From the NCBI GenBank assembly GCA_014132595.1, contig BMAG01000053.1, positions 62,001 to 126,000 on the forward strand: a stretch of 64,000 bases of DNA, read 5' to 3'. The number at the start of each line of letters is the position of its first letter. Position 1 is the stretch's first letter. Origin of the DNA: Gammaproteobacteria bacterium. Its GTDB lineage: Bacteria; Pseudomonadota; Gammaproteobacteria; DSM-16500. The position numbers and the translations under genes were made by a program. The notes beneath the pieces were generated by a model, which searched no databases, was not told where the DNA came from, and worked only from the letters and a program-made list of their open reading frames with translations. Shown piece after piece: positions 8,462 through 16,930 of this stretch.

Positions 8462-11400
8462 TTAATTTAAGGGATCTTCGCTTAAAGAAACCAGTGTTGC
8501 ATTACCGCCGGCCGCAGTTGTATTGATGGATATCACCCGTTCAACGCACAATCGAGGTAAATAATAAGGTCCCCCCGCTTTAGGTCCTGTGCCAGACAGT
8601 CCTTCTCCGCCGAATGGCTGTACACCAACCACAGCACCTATCATATTGCGGTTAACATAGATATTGCCGACAGCAACTCTATCTTTGATGTAGTCCACTT
8701 TAGCATTAATGCGGCTGTGAATGCCAAGCGTGAGTCCATAACCAGTCTGGTTAATATCGTTTAACACTTTATCCAGATTTTTTGCAGAATAACGAACAAT
8801 ATGTAAGATTGGCCCGAAAATTTCTCGCTTGAGAACATTTAAATTTTTTATCTCAACCATCGCAGGTGCAAAGAAATGACCGGGTGGTAACGATTGCGCG
8901 GGCAGTTGATATAACAGTGTTTCTTCGCTTTCCATTTTTGTCAGATGATTATTGAGCATTTGCAATGCATCCTCATCAATGACAGGCCCTATATCTGTCA
9001 CTAATAAACTGGGATCACCGATTGTCAATTCTGCCATCGCGCCTTTTAACATCTCGATGAGGGAATCTGCAATATCTTCTTGTATGAATAAGACACGCAG
9101 TGCTGAGCAGCGTTGTCCTGCACTATTAAACGAAGACAATAAAACATCAGAGACAACTTGTTCAGGAAGTGCTGAGGAATCCACAATCATGACATTCTGT
9201 CCGCCAGTTTCTGCAATAAAAGGAACAAGAGGACCGGCTCTATTGGCAAGCGTTTGCTGGATGATTCGAGCTGTTTCAGTAGAACCTGTAAACATCACAC
9301 CATCAATACGAGTATCCGCCACTAATTTTGCACCGACAATACCGCCATCACCAGGTAGAAGTTGCAATGCCTCCCCTGGAATTCCTGCTTGATGCAATAA
9401 ACGCACTGCTTCACGCGCAATCAAAGGAGTTTGTTCAGCAGGTTTAGCAATGACACCATTACCGCATACCAAGGCTGCTACGATTTGTCCGATAAAAATG
9501 GCTAAAGGAAAATTCCATGGACTAATACAAACAATGACACCGCGTGGATGTAATGAAAATTGATTTAATTCACCCGTCGGTCCCGGTAATGTTTGTGTCA
9601 CTAAATCCCCCCGTGCACGCATGGCATAATAACGACAGAAATCAACGGCTTCACGGACTTCTGAGATGCAATCCACAATCTGTTTACCGCCTTCTTTGCA
9701 AAGTAGGGTAATCAAAGCACCTTGGTTCTTTTCAAATAAATCAGCCGCTCGCTCTAAGCAAGTGGCTCGTTCTGTGACAGGGGTTTTTGCCCATGTTGTT
9801 TTGAATTGGTGAGCAAGAGCCAAGGCACGTTCAATATCTTCCTCATTGGCATCATGAACATATCCTACAATCTGATCCACATTCGCGGGGGATGTCACAG
9901 GCTTTGCCGTATGATGACTATTTTTACCTCCGATAACAGCTTGAGACTCCCATTTTATTTTATTCGCTTGATCCATTTCATTTTTGAGCGTTTTTAATGT
10001 ATCTATATTTGATAAATCCAGGCCTTGTGAGTTCATGCGTTCAACACCATAAATATTTTTCGGTAAAGGAATACGAGGATGAGGTTTAGAAACCAGTGCT
10101 GCAATTTTTGCGATGGGATCTGCAATAATTTCTTCAATCGGCGTTCTCTCATCTGCAATACGATTAATGAAGGAGGTATTCGCACCATTTTCCAGTAAAC
10201 GTCGGACAAGATATCCCAATAAATCTTTATGAGTACCAACCGGCGCATAAATCCGGCAAGGAATGTTTGCAATCACTTGGTCATATAAAGGTTCGCCCAT
10301 TCCATGCAGACATTGAAATTCAAAATCACGATAGCTGCCCGCCATTTCTAAAATAGTCGCAACGGTATGCGCATTATGCGTGCCAAACTGCGGGTAAATA
10401 AAATCCGTGTAGCCCAATATTTTTTTAGCACACGCAATATAAGATACATCGGTTGCCTGCTTTCGAGTGAAAACGGGGTAGCCTTCGAGACCTAATACTT
10501 GGCTTGTTTTAATTTCCGCATCCCAATAAGCGCCTTTGACTAAGCGAACCATTAAACGACGTTTCTGCCGTTTGGAAAGATCGGCCAGCCAATCAATCAC
10601 AAAAGGAGCACGTTTTTGATAAGCTTGCACAGCGAGCCCAAAACCTTCCCAGCCTTCTAATTCCGGATTAGTAAAAACCTTCTCAATGATATCGAGAGAT
10701 AAATCTAGTCTATCTGCTTCTTCTGCATCAATGGTCATCCCGATATTTTGTTCTTTAGCGGCTTTTGCAAGACTCACTAAACGAGGTACTAATTCATTTA
10801 AAACACGCTCTCGCTTTGCAAATTCATAACGAGGATGTAAGGCCGATAATTTAATAGAAATACCAGGACCATTGAAAGGATCAAGATTTTGTGATGCAAG
10901 ACCGATAGCAGCGATTGCAGTTTGATAAGCACCAAAATATTTATCCGCATCTTTTTGTGTGCGAGCGGCTTCGCCTAACATGTCATAGGAATAGCGGTAA
11001 CCTTTTGCTTCTAACTTCCTAGCATTTTTTAATGCTTCTTCAATCGTTCTTCCCATGACAAATTGTTTACCGATGATTTTCATGCCTTGAAGGATGATGG
11101 GTCGAATTAATGTTTCACCCGTGCGGCTAAAAAGACGTTTCAAAGATGCGCTTAAATTTTTTTCATGGTTCAGCGTGGGAGCAAAAACTTTTCCCGTAAG
11201 CATCAATGACCATGTGGCAGCATTCACAAACAATGAACCGCCTGTCTGGGTATGAGTATCCCAATCCGCCGTTGAAATTTTATCGGCAATTAAAAGATTC
11301 ATGGTTTCTGAATCAGGGATGCGCAACAATGCTTCTGCCAAACACATGAGAGCAATGCCTTCATCACTCGAAAGATCATATTCATGCAAGAAGGTATCTA

Positions 11401-11596
11401 GGCCTCCTTGCTTTTTGCGCTGCTTACGCGTTTGTCCCACTAATTGGGTAGCAGTTTTATTAATACGTTCTGCGGCATCGGGGGGAAAGGCCGCTTGCTC
11501 TAATAAGGCATTAAGACAGGTTGTTTCATCCTTTCGGTAGGCAGAGATAATCGCTTCTCGAAGCGGATCGTTTTTTTGTGTATAATTAAAAAGCAT
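8462..11596 (-). CDS. putA: Bifunctional proline dehydrogenase / P5C dehydrogenase PutA
   Basis: A 1044-aa enzyme that oxidises proline to glutamate in two steps. The first half is the FAD-dependent proline dehydrogenase barrel (VRLVKGAYWDAEIK, FGTHNAHTVA, FQCLHGMGEPLY). The second half, from about residue 570, is the aldehyde dehydrogenase with SPWNFPLAIFIGQ and catalytic C830 in FNSAGQRCSALR. E. coli PutA is about 1320 aa; this one lacks the N-terminal ribbon-helix-helix DNA-binding domain, so it should be a catalytic short PutA and not its own repressor. An AAGGAT ribosome site precedes the ATG. It is divergent from rnt. Confidence 0.95.
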   Translation of the reverse strand: MLFNYTQKNDPLREAIISAYRKDETTCLNALLEQAAFPPDAAERINKTATQLVGQTRKQRKKQGGLDTFLHEYDLSSDEGIALMCLAEALLRIPDSETMNLLIADKISTADWDTHTQTGGSLFVNAATWSLMLTGKVFAPTLNHEKNLSASLKRLFSRTGETLIRPIILQGMKIIGKQFVMGRTIEEALKNARKLEAKGYRYSYDMLGEAARTQKDADKYFGAYQTAIAAIGLASQNLDPFNGPGISIKLSALHPRYEFAKRERVLNELVPRLVSLAKAAKEQNIGMTIDAEEADRLDLSLDIIEKVFTNPELEGWEGFGLAVQAYQKRAPFVIDWLADLSKRQKRRLMVRLVKGAYWDAEIKTSQVLGLEGYPVFTRKQATDVSYIACAKKILGYTDFIYPQFGTHNAHTVATILEMAGSYRDFEFQCLHGMGEPLYDQVIANIPCRIYAPVGTHKDLLGYLVRRLLENGANTSFINRIADERTPIEEIIADPIAKIAALVSKPHPRIPLPKNIYGVERMNSQGLDLSNIDTLKTLKNEMDQANKIKWESQAVIGGKNSHHTAKPVTSPANVDQIVGYVHDANEEDIERALALAHQFKTTWAKTPVTERATCLERAADLFEKNQGALITLLCKEGGKQIVDCISEVREAVDFCRYYAMRARGDLVTQTLPGPTGELNQFSLHPRGVIVCISPWNFPLAIFIGQIVAALVCGNGVIAKPAEQTPLIAREAVRLLHQAGIPGEALQLLPGDGGIVGAKLVADTRIDGVMFTGSTETARIIQQTLANRAGPLVPFIAETGGQNVMIVDSSALPEQVVSDVLLSSFNSAGQRCSALRVLFIQEDIADSLIEMLKGAMAELTIGDPSLLVTDIGPVIDEDALQMLNNHLTKMESEETLLYQLPAQSLPPGHFFAPAMVEIKNLNVLKREIFGPILHIVRYSAKNLDKVLNDINQTGYGLTLGIHSRINAKVDYIKDRVAVGNIYVNRNMIGAVVGVQPFGGEGLSGTGPKAGGPYYLPRLCVERVISINTTAAGGNATLVSLSEDPLN

Positions 11597-11613
11597 TTAT
11601 GGGTATCCTTTTG

Positions 11614-11622
11614 TGTTATAAT
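11614..11622 (+). promoter_or_regulatory. Extended -10 promoter element for rnt
   Basis: TGTTATAAT is a perfect extended -10 (TGn followed by TATAAT at 11617-11622). Transcription would begin near 11629. That leaves about 5 nt before a GTG at 11634 but a normal leader before the TTG at 11670, which also has a GAGGA ribosome site. No clear -35 is seen, as is common for extended -10 promoters. Confidence 0.5.
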
Positions 11623-11669
11623 TCTTAGCCATTGTGAAATGTTGGATATTATATAACGAGGACTCAGAC

Positions 11670-12296
11670 TTGCCACTAAAACAAAAATTAAAACGTACTC
11701 CTATCTCTTCACGTTTTCGTGGGTTTTTGCCTGTTGTTGTGGATGTTGAGACATCAGGTTTAAATCCTTCGAGTGATGCTCTTTTGGAAATTGCAGCAGT
11801 ACCTATTAACATAGATAAAACAGGAGTATTATATCCATTAGAAACAGAGAGTTATCATGTCGAGCCTTTTCCAGGCGCTCATTTTGACCCTGAGTCTTTA
11901 GCCTTAACAGGCATTGATCCTGGTCATCCTTTTCGCTATGCGATTCCAGAACAGCAAGCTTTGCACAATATTTTCTTGAGAATTCGCAGCCTGCTTGCAG
12001 AGTTTGGCTGCCAACGCGCCGTTTTAGTAGGTCATAATGCTTGGTTTGATCTGGCTTTTATACAAGCGGCCATCAAGCGCTGTCATTTACCTCCTGCGCC
12101 GTTTCATTCTTTTACAAGCTTAGACACCGCAACGTTGTCTGCAGTTGTTTTAGGCGAAACCGTCTTAGCCAAGGCCATGCGTGTAGCGAAAATCCCTTTT
12201 GATATCAACCAGGCTCATTCAGCGGTTTACGATGCTGAAAAAACTGCTGCATTATTTTGTTATCTCGTAAACCAATGCGGGTCTGTTGTTAAGTAA
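11670..12296 (+). CDS. rnt: Ribonuclease T (DEDDh 3'-5' exoribonuclease)
   Basis: A 208-aa exonuclease that trims the 3' ends of tRNA and other stable RNAs. The DEDD residues are visible: VVDVETSGL (Exo I), HNAWFDLAF (Exo II) and HSAVYDAEKTA (Exo III, His form). The RFRGFLPVVVDVET start and the HVEPFPGA segment match RNase T more closely than other DnaQ-like enzymes. I prefer the TTG at 11670, which has a well-placed GAGGA and gives a leader length close to E. coli RNase T. A GTG at 11634 would add 12 residues but would sit almost at the predicted transcript start. Confidence 0.88.
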   Translation: MPLKQKLKRTPISSRFRGFLPVVVDVETSGLNPSSDALLEIAAVPINIDKTGVLYPLETESYHVEPFPGAHFDPESLALTGIDPGHPFRYAIPEQQALHNIFLRIRSLLAEFGCQRAVLVGHNAWFDLAFIQAAIKRCHLPPAPFHSFTSLDTATLSAVVLGETVLAKAMRVAKIPFDINQAHSAVYDAEKTAALFCYLVNQCGSVVK

Positions 12297-12400
12297 CAAA
12301 TAGCTGCATAGCACCCATCTCTCCCGCCCCTAAGTCTTTAATAAGAACACAGCATGTCATGGCAGGAGAGGTGGACGCTAAGCTCTATTTTTTCAAGGCA

Positions 12401-12427
12401 AAAAAAAGCCCACGTAAGTGGGCTTTT
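12401..12427 (-). terminator. Rho-independent terminator of the porin gene
   Basis: On the minus strand a stem AAGCCCAC-TTAC-GTGGGCTT is followed by a run of eight T. It begins 14 nt after the porin stop codon. The A-run on the other side gives it some bidirectional potential for rnt. Confidence 0.85.
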
Positions 12428-12440
12428 AGGAAGGCTACGT

Positions 12441-13835
12441 TTAGCCGAATTTAACACCAACACGCAATCCAACTTGGTTGCTTGAGTTGCCAGAACCGCC
12501 TTTGGAAACTCCATAAGCGATATCGTGATCCCACTCGAGGCCAACGTTCGTGTTTTTGAGGACATCCACACCATAACCCAATAACCAACGGGATTGTGGA
12601 AGGAACAAGTTAACAGCGTTGCCGGAAGCTTCGTATCCCAGGTATACATCTTGGTTCTTTTCCCAAGCGTTGAATGCATATCCAGCATTGATGCCAGCGG
12701 TCCAAGGTTTAGCGCCTTGTCCTGCACCCAATGTTGCTGTGGAGTAAACATTCTTCGACAGATCGTATACGCTGAAGTTTTGCAATGCAGATACGTAGCG
12801 GAGTTCAACGTCAAATGGTCCGGTCTTCAGATCAGCATTCAAAGCAAAACCGCTGACTTTGTTTTGATATGTACCGCCCGTTGCAACGCCATTGTTACCT
12901 ACGTTAGCAGCAAGATTTGAACCGTTGAATATACCAACAGCATACGCAATACCTTCTACACCGATCATGTTGTACATGTAGTCAGCAGACAGATCCCATG
13001 TAAATGAGTCATTGGTTTGGCCAACACCCAATTGCGCGCCGTAGTTCATTTTCTGGCCGGAAGAAACCGTTGTACCAGCTGGAGCTAAGGTTGAAACGCC
13101 TCTTGTGTATTGGTTATCAAATCCATATAAGGATCCGAATACGCCGATGTTGGGGCTTGATAATGCAGTGTTGAAACCAACAGTGACCGCATTACGCAAG
13201 GTTTCAGACATGACTTGTGTTAATGGTTGTGTGATTGGGTGTAAGTTGTACTTACCGAAATCAACAAACTGTTTACCCAATACCATGTAAACTGGTAATT
13301 GGTTAGCATTTTCAAATCGGATGTAACCTTGTTCGATTACAACGCCACCAATGTTGTCTTTGATGTTGTCATAAACGCCCGTTGCAGGTCTAACATAAGG
13401 CTGAGTTGCTAAGAACAGTGAGTTTGCAGCCAGGTTAGCGCCAGGTAATGTTTGGCTGGCATTGTCATAGCTTAAGCTTGCAAATGCTTTAACCCAATCA
13501 TTAATAGGAGCGGTTACGTTCAAGTGAACATCATTCAAAGAAAGTCTTTGGTTGTTTTCACCTTCGTATCCTAATGAGCGGTTGCCCCATTTAGCGTCAA
13601 AGTTGATTCCACCATCTACGATGATGCGATTGTACCAATCATTGATGACGGGTGCTGCAACTTCTTCACCTTTGTAAACACGCTCGCCTTTGTAAACAAC
13701 AGGCGCAGCAGCAACTGCTTTGTGATGATGATGTTTATGTTTTGTAGTAGTGGTAGTTTGAGTTGCTGCCATAGCAAATGGGCAGCTAATCATTCCTAAC
13801 ACGCTCATTGATACAACAACGAGTTTTAGTTTCAT
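12441..13835 (-). CDS. Outer-membrane beta-barrel porin, LbtU-like
   Basis: A 464-aa exported protein. Residues 1-23 are a clear signal peptide ending FAMA. A His/Lys-rich low-complexity stretch follows (KHKHHHHK) with two copies of a VYKGE motif (VVYKGERVYKGEE). The remainder is alternating amphipathic beta strand with many Gly/Asn/Tyr residues, ending in RVGVKFG, as expected of a barrel. The family resembles the LbtU/DUF3573-type porins of Legionella, but I name that with modest confidence; substrate unknown. An AAGGAGAT ribosome site sits just before the ATG, suggesting strong expression, and a strong terminator follows the gene. Confidence 0.7.
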   Translation of the reverse strand: MKLKLVVVSMSVLGMISCPFAMAATQTTTTTKHKHHHHKAVAAAPVVYKGERVYKGEEVAAPVINDWYNRIIVDGGINFDAKWGNRSLGYEGENNQRLSLNDVHLNVTAPINDWVKAFASLSYDNASQTLPGANLAANSLFLATQPYVRPATGVYDNIKDNIGGVVIEQGYIRFENANQLPVYMVLGKQFVDFGKYNLHPITQPLTQVMSETLRNAVTVGFNTALSSPNIGVFGSLYGFDNQYTRGVSTLAPAGTTVSSGQKMNYGAQLGVGQTNDSFTWDLSADYMYNMIGVEGIAYAVGIFNGSNLAANVGNNGVATGGTYQNKVSGFALNADLKTGPFDVELRYVSALQNFSVYDLSKNVYSTATLGAGQGAKPWTAGINAGYAFNAWEKNQDVYLGYEASGNAVNLFLPQSRWLLGYGVDVLKNTNVGLEWDHDIAYGVSKGGSGNSSNQVGLRVGVKFG

Positions 13836-14172
13836 GTTTCTATATCTCCTTGATATATGGAAATTTTGATCCGGACGGTTTCAAAATTACCTACAACAGT
13901 AGAATATTGCAAGCAAAATTTAAGCTAAATAACAGTAAAATAAGTATTTTAAGCATTCAACTTATAAAAATTAACCAGACCATAAAAAAATGGATAGTTT
14001 TTGTTATTACTTTGTTTTAAGTAAATAGTTTCCACTAAAACCATTTCGGAAACGCATTTTAATGAAGATAGGAGTTAATTGAAAGAATATAAAATAAAAA
14101 AATAATTCTGAAATATTTATGATTAATTTTGTGATAAATGTTCAATTAATAAAACGATCGATTTGAATTGCT
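13836..14172. other. AT-rich intergenic region upstream of the porin gene
   Basis: This stretch of about 340 bp contains the porin leader and presumably its promoter. It is very AT-rich and I could not settle on a -35/-10 pair. No convincing open frame or RNA gene is seen. Confidence 0.5.
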
Positions 14173-14204
14173 AAAAAAAAACCCGCACGTATGCGGGTTT
14201 TTTT
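14173..14204 (-). terminator. Rho-independent terminator of the peroxiredoxin gene
   Basis: The stem AACCCGCA-CGTA-TGCGGGTT is flanked by A8 and T7, so it can work in either direction. It begins 15 nt after the peroxiredoxin stop on the minus strand. Confidence 0.85.
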
Positions 14205-14218
14205 AGAAAGCAATTTTT

Positions 14219-14824
14219 TTATAATTCTTCAGCTTTAATTTTAAGAAACTCGGCGATGCCTGCTTCTGTAGGTTTGATACCGACATCACCTTTGCTCCAA
14301 CCTGCAGGACAAACTTCACCGTGTTTTTCGTGAAATTGTAATGCGTCGATTAAGCGGATCATTTCATCAATGTTACGACCTAATGGCAGATCATTAACGA
14401 TTTGTGAACGCACGATACCTTGGGGATCGATAAGGAATGCGCCGCGTAAGGCAATGTGCGCTGTGGGGTGTTCGACACCATAACTTTGACAGATATGATG
14501 ATTCACGTCGGCCACGAGAGGATAACGTACGGGACCAATGCCGCCTTCATTAACCGCTGTTTTACGCCAGGCGCTGTGTGTGAATTGTGAATCGATAGAA
14601 ACACCAATGACCATGGAATTACGTTGTGTAAATTCATTGATTCGGTTGTCCAGTGCGATTAATTCAGAAGGGCACACAAAGGTGAAATCTAAAGGATAAA
14701 AGAAAACCCAGGCATGTTTGCCTTTGATAGCTTCGCTTAATTGGAACTTATCGTTTATCTCGCCATTGGCCATAACGGTTGCGGCTGTAAAATCGGGGGC
14801 TTTTCTGCCAACGAGTATGCTCAT
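14219..14824 (-). CDS. Typical 2-Cys peroxiredoxin (AhpC/TSA family)
   Basis: A 201-aa thiol peroxidase that reduces hydrogen peroxide and organic hydroperoxides. The peroxidatic cysteine is C51 in DFTFVCPSE and the resolving cysteine is C172 in EVCPAGW, both in standard positions, with the Prx1-type C-terminal arm present. No AhpF reductase gene is adjacent, so thioredoxin is a likely reductant. A TATAAT -10 match lies on the minus strand at 14868-14873, about 45 nt before the ATG, without a good -35. In intracellular relatives such enzymes help resist phagocyte oxidants; that is inference here. Confidence 0.92.
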   Translation of the reverse strand: MSILVGRKAPDFTAATVMANGEINDKFQLSEAIKGKHAWVFFYPLDFTFVCPSELIALDNRINEFTQRNSMVIGVSIDSQFTHSAWRKTAVNEGGIGPVRYPLVADVNHHICQSYGVEHPTAHIALRGAFLIDPQGIVRSQIVNDLPLGRNIDEMIRLIDALQFHEKHGEVCPAGWSKGDVGIKPTEAGIAEFLKIKAEEL

Positions 14825-14950
14825 AGGGTGAACCTCTTAGTTAGGATGAAAATATGTGAGGGGGGTGATTATATAGGGAAATTGGCGGGAGGAGTAGGGG
14901 TTTCATGTTGAGTGCATATTTTTTCTATAAATAACAGTTGGTTATGCGGA

Positions 14951-15270
14951 CAGGCCTTATCGTAAACGTGCCCGCGTGCGTGCCCGCGCCCGTCTTTTCT
15001 CCGCTTCTTAACAGCACCATGGCTACTTCGGGTCCCTTCCTCCGCAGGGGGAAGGATAGGAAGGGGGGTAAAATATTTTTCTACACAATGATTATATTTT
15101 CTTAAAAATAATCAATTAAAAGAAATTATTAGAAGAAGTCTATTTTATTCCCCCCCTTCCTATCCTTCCCTCTGCGGAGGAAGGGACCCGAAGTAGCCAT
15201 AATGCTGTTAAAAAGCGGAGAAAAGACGGGCGCGGGCACGCACGCGGGCACGTTCACGATGAGGCCTGCT
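14951..15270. repeat. Large imperfect inverted repeat, arms about 125 bp
   Basis: The left arm (about 14951-15074) and right arm (about 15146-15270) are near-exact reverse complements over some 125 bp, separated by about 70 bp of AT-rich sequence. Blocks within each arm include GTGCCCGCG repeats, GACGGGCGCGGGCACG, GGCTACTTCGGGTCCCTTCC and a pyrimidine-rich CCCCTTCCTATCCTTCC. There is no transposase and no open frame across it. A shortened relative lies at 56849-56938. It could be a non-autonomous palindromic element; as RNA it would fold into a very long hairpin. It accounts for most of the 569-bp gap between the peroxiredoxin and Arn-like genes. Confidence 0.85.
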
Positions 15271-15393
15271 GAAGATGCTAAATAGTTATACCCCGGCCAA
15301 ATAAGAAGAGCCTATAATCTAGCCCGTCTTTAAGGTATTATGCGCATCATTCAACCTAATTGATGCTCGCACCTTTCCCGAGCCGGAGTTTGC

Positions 15394-15762
15394 ATGATTT
15401 ATTTTTTAATATTACTAGGCGTTTTATTAAATGCCGCGGCCCAGTTGTTGTTAAAAGCCGGCATGAATCAGATCGGCCATTTTGAATTTAGCATGGCGAA
15501 TATCATTCCGATTGGATTTAGGGTCGCAGGCAACTTACCGATTGTAAGCGGCTTGTTTGCGTATGTGGTGAGCGTCGTTGTTTGGTTGATGGTGCTTTCT
15601 CGAGTGCAGGTCAGCTTTGCTTATCCCATGTTAAGCATTGGTTATGTCGTGAATGCAATTGCAGCGTATTATTTATTTGGTGAAAGTCTTTCTGTGATGC
15701 GTGTAACGGGAATTTTTATTATTATTGCAGGTGTTTATTTGATTGCGCAAAATCCTGCGTAG
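15394..15762 (+). CDS. Small EamA/SMR-type membrane protein, ArnE/ArnF-like
   Basis: A 122-aa protein made almost entirely of four membrane helices, with the EamA/small-multidrug-resistance pattern (NAAAQLLLKAGM, then a GESLSVMRVTGIFIIIAGVYLI end). ArnE and ArnF are proteins of this size that are thought to flip undecaprenyl-phosphate-aminoarabinose. It lies 8 bp before an ArnB-like gene and in line with an ArnA-dehydrogenase-like gene, which is why I favour the ArnE/F reading over a drug exporter. Only one such subunit is present, whereas E. coli has two. Confidence 0.72.
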   Translation: MIYFLILLGVLLNAAAQLLLKAGMNQIGHFEFSMANIIPIGFRVAGNLPIVSGLFAYVVSVVVWLMVLSRVQVSFAYPMLSIGYVVNAIAAYYLFGESLSVMRVTGIFIIIAGVYLIAQNPA

Positions 15763-15770
15763 GAGTTTTT

Positions 15771-16922
15771 ATGAGTGAAGAGTTTTTACCGTTTTCCAGA
15801 CCTTCTATTAGTCGTGCTGCCATTGATGAAGTGGTTGCATGTTTAGAATCCGGCTGGATCACGACGGGTCCGCGTGTTGCTCAATTTACAGAAAATTTAC
15901 AAGCTTATTTATCAGCGCCTTTTGTATTGCCTTTAGCATCCGCTACAGCTGGATTACATTTGGCTTTGTTAGCTTTAGATTTACAACCCGGTGATGAAGT
16001 GATTACGACACCGCTTACCTTTGCAGCGACATTGAATACGATTGTGCTTGCTGGAGGCAAACCTGTTTTAGTGGATATTGATCCTCACACATTAAATATG
16101 GATTTGAATCAAGTTGCAGATGCCATCAATGAAAAAACACGCGTGATTGTTCCGGTGCATTTTGCGGGATTACCGGTGGATATGGATGTGTTATATCAGT
16201 TAGCGAGAAAGCACGAGCTGCGTGTGATTGAAGATGCGGCGCATGCGATCGGTACTGTCTATAAGGATAAACGTATTGGTAGTTTTGGTGATACACAGGT
16301 ATTCAGTTTTCATCCTAATAAAAATATGACTACGGGTGAAGGCGGTTGTGTAACAACGACAGATGCTGAGCTTGCAAGAAAAGTTTCTTTATTACGTTTT
16401 CATGGGATTGATCGTGATTCGTGGAATCGATATGGAAAATCCGGTAAGCAAGATTATGAAATTGTATTGCCAGGGTTGAAATATAATATGATGGATCTTC
16501 AGGCTGCGTTGGGATTACATCAATTAAAAGAACTAGATCATTTTATTGCGCGTCGTACTGAACTTGCTTTGCGTTATCAGGAAGCGCTTGCGGATTGGCC
16601 CCAGTGGGAGTTGCCCGGCGCACCTGCTTTTCATCATCGCCATGCATGGCATCTTTATACGCCGCGTATTAATGAATCTGCAGCACAAATGAGTCGAGAT
16701 GAGTTTATACAAAAAATGAAGGAAAAAAATATCGGCACGGGATTGCATTATCGTGCGGCGCATTTATATCCTTATTATCGTGAGCAATTTGGTTATCAGG
16801 CAGGTGATTTTCCTTATGCGGAAAGTGCAGGCGAGCGTATTGTGAGTTTACCTTTGTTTCCAGCAATGACCGATGCGGAGCATGATCGTGTTCTAGATGT
16901 CATGTATAGTATTTTTAGCTAG
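15771..16922 (+). CDS. arnB: ArnB-like UDP-4-keto-pentose aminotransferase (DegT/DnrJ/EryC1)
   Basis: A 383-aa PLP sugar aminotransferase. It opens FLPFSRPSISR and has ESGWITTGPRV. The PLP-lysine region is VFSFHPNKNMTTGEGG, and a late IGTGLHYRAAH motif is very close to what I recall of E. coli ArnB, which converts UDP-L-Ara4O to UDP-L-Ara4N with glutamate as donor. The length matches. The adjacent ArnA-type dehydrogenase would supply its substrate. Other DegT enzymes make perosamine or similar sugars, so the exact product is inferred from context. Confidence 0.82.
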   Translation: MSEEFLPFSRPSISRAAIDEVVACLESGWITTGPRVAQFTENLQAYLSAPFVLPLASATAGLHLALLALDLQPGDEVITTPLTFAATLNTIVLAGGKPVLVDIDPHTLNMDLNQVADAINEKTRVIVPVHFAGLPVDMDVLYQLARKHELRVIEDAAHAIGTVYKDKRIGSFGDTQVFSFHPNKNMTTGEGGCVTTTDAELARKVSLLRFHGIDRDSWNRYGKSGKQDYEIVLPGLKYNMMDLQAALGLHQLKELDHFIARRTELALRYQEALADWPQWELPGAPAFHHRHAWHLYTPRINESAAQMSRDEFIQKMKEKNIGTGLHYRAAHLYPYYREQFGYQAGDFPYAESAGERIVSLPLFPAMTDAEHDRVLDVMYSIFS

Positions 16923-16930
16923 AGAATTTT

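Noticed and set aside
8952..9392. 146-aa open frame opposite putA
   Set aside because: It lies wholly inside the well-conserved aldehyde dehydrogenase half of putA and shows no recognisable motif or start signal.
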